Shown here in pieces: positions 5,370-6,887 of a stretch of 6,887 bases of DNA. Numbering within the stretch: the stretch's first letter is position 1; each line of letters begins with the position of its first letter. The DNA is from Magnetovibrio sp. GTDB lineage: Bacteria; Pseudomonadota; Alphaproteobacteria; Rhodospirillales; Magnetovibrionaceae. The notes under the pieces are model-generated. The model was not told where the DNA came from and searched no databases. It saw only the letters and a program-made list of their open reading frames with translations. Location: positions 1 through 6,887 of the forward strand of contig JAESUA010000226.1 in the NCBI GenBank assembly GCA_016763255.1, in the 5' to 3' direction. The translations under genes and the position numbers were made by a program.

Positions 5370-6197
5370 TCAATTCGCGTTTTTGATCGCCATCCACACA
5401 TCCAAGGCCTGCTTGGTTTGGGCCACGTCATGGACGCGCAGAATTTTCACCCCGCGTGCAACCCCCGCCAACGCGGCAGCGATGGAACCCGCCAACCGTT
5501 TGTGCGCATCGCCTTCATTGGCAATTTTGCCGATGAAACTTTTTCGCGACACCCCCAGCACCACCGGCAGACCAAGTTGAGCATAGAGATCTAGTTGGTT
5601 GAGAATCTGCAGACTGTGCGCCACCGTCTTGCCAAATCCGATGCCCGGATCCAGGGCGATGCGCGAACGCGCGATGCCCACCGCTTCGCACGCCTGCACA
5701 CGCGCCTGTAGGTAATTAAAAACATCCCGGGGGGCATCTTCATAGGACGGGGATTTTTGCATTGAGCCCGGTTGGCCTTGCATATGCATCATGACGATGG
5801 GGGCGTCCGTATGGGCCGCCACATCCATGGATCTTGGGTCCCCGGTGAGCGCCGTCACATCGTTGATGATTTCCGCCCCAGCCGCCAGGGCCTCTTCCAT
5901 CACCAAGGCATGTCGGGTATCGATGGATACACATGCGCCGGCTTCGGACAAACGTTTGATCACCGGCACGGTGCGGCGTATTTCTTCTTCGATACTGACA
6001 GGCGCGGCACCCGGGCGAGTGCTTTCGCCCCCGACGTCAATGATGTCGGCACCTTGGCCCATCATTTTCAATCCACGCGCCACCGCATCATCTTGCGCAA
6101 ACGCTTCCCCGCCATCGGAAAAGCTATCCGGTGTGGCGTTGACGATGCCCATCATCAGCGGGCGATCCAAGGTCATACCGGCAAAGGTCTTTATCAT
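5370..6197 (-). CDS. folP: Dihydropteroate synthase FolP
   Basis: Cytoplasmic enzyme of folate synthesis: joins p-aminobenzoate to hydroxymethyl-dihydropterin diphosphate to give dihydropteroate. It is the sulfonamide target. Complete TIM barrel of 275 residues, normal for the family. Seen: MGIVNATPDSFSDGG (16-30, loop 1), DVGGESTRPGA (54-64, loop 2), SIDTRH (91-96), INDVTAL (111-117), DPGIGFGKT (183-191), the pterin-site SRKSFIG (217-223, K219) and the C-terminal RVHDV (254-258) that holds the diphosphate. The substrate loops look normal, with no insertion of the kind seen in some resistant enzymes. ATG 6197 has GGGGGA 6 bases upstream. It lies 69 bases after ftsH with a hairpin between, so there is almost no room for its own promoter; read-through or a promoter inside ftsH would be needed. 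glmM follows after 116 bases. Confidence 0.96.
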   Translation of the reverse strand: MIKTFAGMTLDRPLMMGIVNATPDSFSDGGEAFAQDDAVARGLKMMGQGADIIDVGGESTRPGAAPVSIEEEIRRTVPVIKRLSEAGACVSIDTRHALVMEEALAAGAEIINDVTALTGDPRSMDVAAHTDAPIVMMHMQGQPGSMQKSPSYEDAPRDVFNYLQARVQACEAVGIARSRIALDPGIGFGKTVAHSLQILNQLDLYAQLGLPVVLGVSRKSFIGKIANEGDAHKRLAGSIAAALAGVARGVKILRVHDVAQTKQALDVWMAIKNAN

Positions 6198-6220
6198 TTG
6201 AAGTCCCCCAAAACGCGAAA

Positions 6221-6245
6221 CCCCGCCTCTTTAACCAAGGCGGGG
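6221..6245 (-). terminator. Hairpin terminator after ftsH
   Basis: A perfect 8-bp GC-rich stem (CCCCGCCT against AGGCGGGG) with a 9-base loop stands 21 bases past the ftsH stop on the minus strand. It is followed by TTT, CGCG and TTTT, a weak and interrupted T tract, so termination may be partial. The hairpin's 3' arm ends 23 bases before the folP ATG. In the plus direction it is followed only by CTTT, and no plus-strand gene needs it. Confidence 0.7.
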
Positions 6246-6266
6246 CTTTGCAGTGTTGTGTTGGCC

Positions 6267-6887
6267 TCAACCTTCAGGCTGCGGCTCGGCATCAATGTCG
6301 CCGGATGGGCTTTCCTTCTTGCCCGTTCCCGTGCCCTTGCCGGACGTCGGTACGGACGCTTTGCTACCACCTTGGGCCGACAAATCGTCGGGATCGGGAC
6401 GATTAATGCCCTTACCACTGATCAAGTCCTTAACCTCATCACCGGTCAGGGTTTCGTATTCTAGCAACGCCTGGGTGACGGATTCGAGCTGATCTTTATG
6501 ATCCGTAAGGATGCGTCGGGCTTGGCCTTCGGCAATGTCGATCAGCACACGAACTTCTTCGTCGATCATGTTGGCGGTTTTTTCCGACATGTTCTTGTGC
6601 TGGGTGACCGAATGACCGAGGAATATTTCCTCGTCATTGTCGGTATAACGCAGGGGACCAAGTCGATCGGAAAAACCAAATTCGGTGACCATGCGACGGG
6701 CCATCGCAGTCGCTTGCTGGATGTCATTACCGGCACCGGTGGTGACGTTTTCAGCGCCGAAAATCAGTTCTTCGGCGATGCGTCCACCGTACATCATCGC
6801 CAGTTTGGATTCCAACTGCACCTTGGAGAACGTATATTGATCGCGTTCCGGTAAGTTCATCGTCACACCCAACGCACGACCGCGCGG
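6267..6887 (-). CDS. ftsH: ATP-dependent zinc metalloprotease FtsH (C-terminal part)
   Basis: The last 206 residues of FtsH, the membrane-anchored hexameric AAA+ protease that degrades misfolded membrane proteins and short-lived regulators; in E. coli it controls LpxC and the heat-shock sigma factor. The 5' part, with the transmembrane segments, AAA module and HExxH site, lies beyond the right edge. Seen: PRGRALGVTM at the edge, the helix ESKLAMMYGGRIAEELIFG, then TTGAGNDIQQAT, whose aspartate (fragment residue 55) corresponds to the third zinc ligand of the family, and MVTEFGFSDRLGPLRY. The peptidase domain ends near LLEYETLTGDEVKDLI. The final 48 residues are a low-complexity Gly/Ser/Lys/Pro tail, probably disordered, ending EPQPEG; such tails vary widely in this family. 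The frame is open to the last base, so internal starts are not real. A hairpin follows the stop, then folP. Confidence 0.96.
   Translation of the reverse strand, partial: PRGRALGVTMNLPERDQYTFSKVQLESKLAMMYGGRIAEELIFGAENVTTGAGNDIQQATAMARRMVTEFGFSDRLGPLRYTDNDEEIFLGHSVTQHKNMSEKTANMIDEEVRVLIDIAEGQARRILTDHKDQLESVTQALLEYETLTGDEVKDLISGKGINRPDPDDLSAQGGSKASVPTSGKGTGTGKKESPSGDIDAEPQPEG

Noticed and set aside
5772..6464. A 230-codon open frame on the plus strand across folP and the ftsH end
   Set aside because: It crosses the terminator and two real genes in antisense, and is rich in H, G and R as expected for a shadow frame in GC-rich DNA.

Overview
The window looks like a piece of an alphaproteobacterial chromosome. 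It is moderately GC-rich, the order ftsH-folP-glmM-thiD is one I associate with Alphaproteobacteria, and small arginine-rich DUF1127 proteins are especially common there. A Rhodospirillales-like source is my best guess from the protein style, but the sequence alone does not fix it. No rRNA, tRNA, CRISPR array, insertion sequence or phage gene is visible, and every gene is intact except the two cut by the window edges.

Left part (1-3089): two oppositely oriented units share a regulatory region of about 200 bp (1433-1634). On the minus strand, in transcription order, are a small DUF1127 protein, a ten-helix EamA/DMT-family exporter that begins one base after the DUF1127 stop, and, 81 bases further on, a PLP-dependent threonine-dehydratase-like enzyme that runs off the left edge. 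On the plus strand is a MocR-type regulator, a GntR DNA-binding domain fused to an aminotransferase-like PLP domain. MocR regulators often control a divergent neighbour, so the natural reading is a local circuit: the regulator senses PLP plus an amino compound and controls an exporter and perhaps the dehydratase. Eight copies of the 5-mer ATTGT (either strand) lie within 134 bases of the shared region and reach into the regulator's start codon. This is the most interesting signal in the window.

Right part (3090-6887): a housekeeping run on the minus strand, in transcription order ftsH (3' end only), folP, glmM, thiD. FtsH is a membrane-anchored AAA+ zinc protease, FolP makes dihydropteroate for folate, GlmM makes glucosamine-1-phosphate for cell-wall precursors, and ThiD phosphorylates the thiamine pyrimidine. 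A hairpin terminator lies between ftsH and folP. glmM and thiD are 4 bases apart and probably cotranscribed. thiD ends directly against the end of the convergent mocR gene, with no base between the two stop codons.

No stretch longer than 300 bases lacks a gene. The non-coding gaps are 310-390, about 1433-1634, 5254-5369 and 6198-6266. I see no wholly new system here. The left module with its dense repeated half-sites is the part worth testing.
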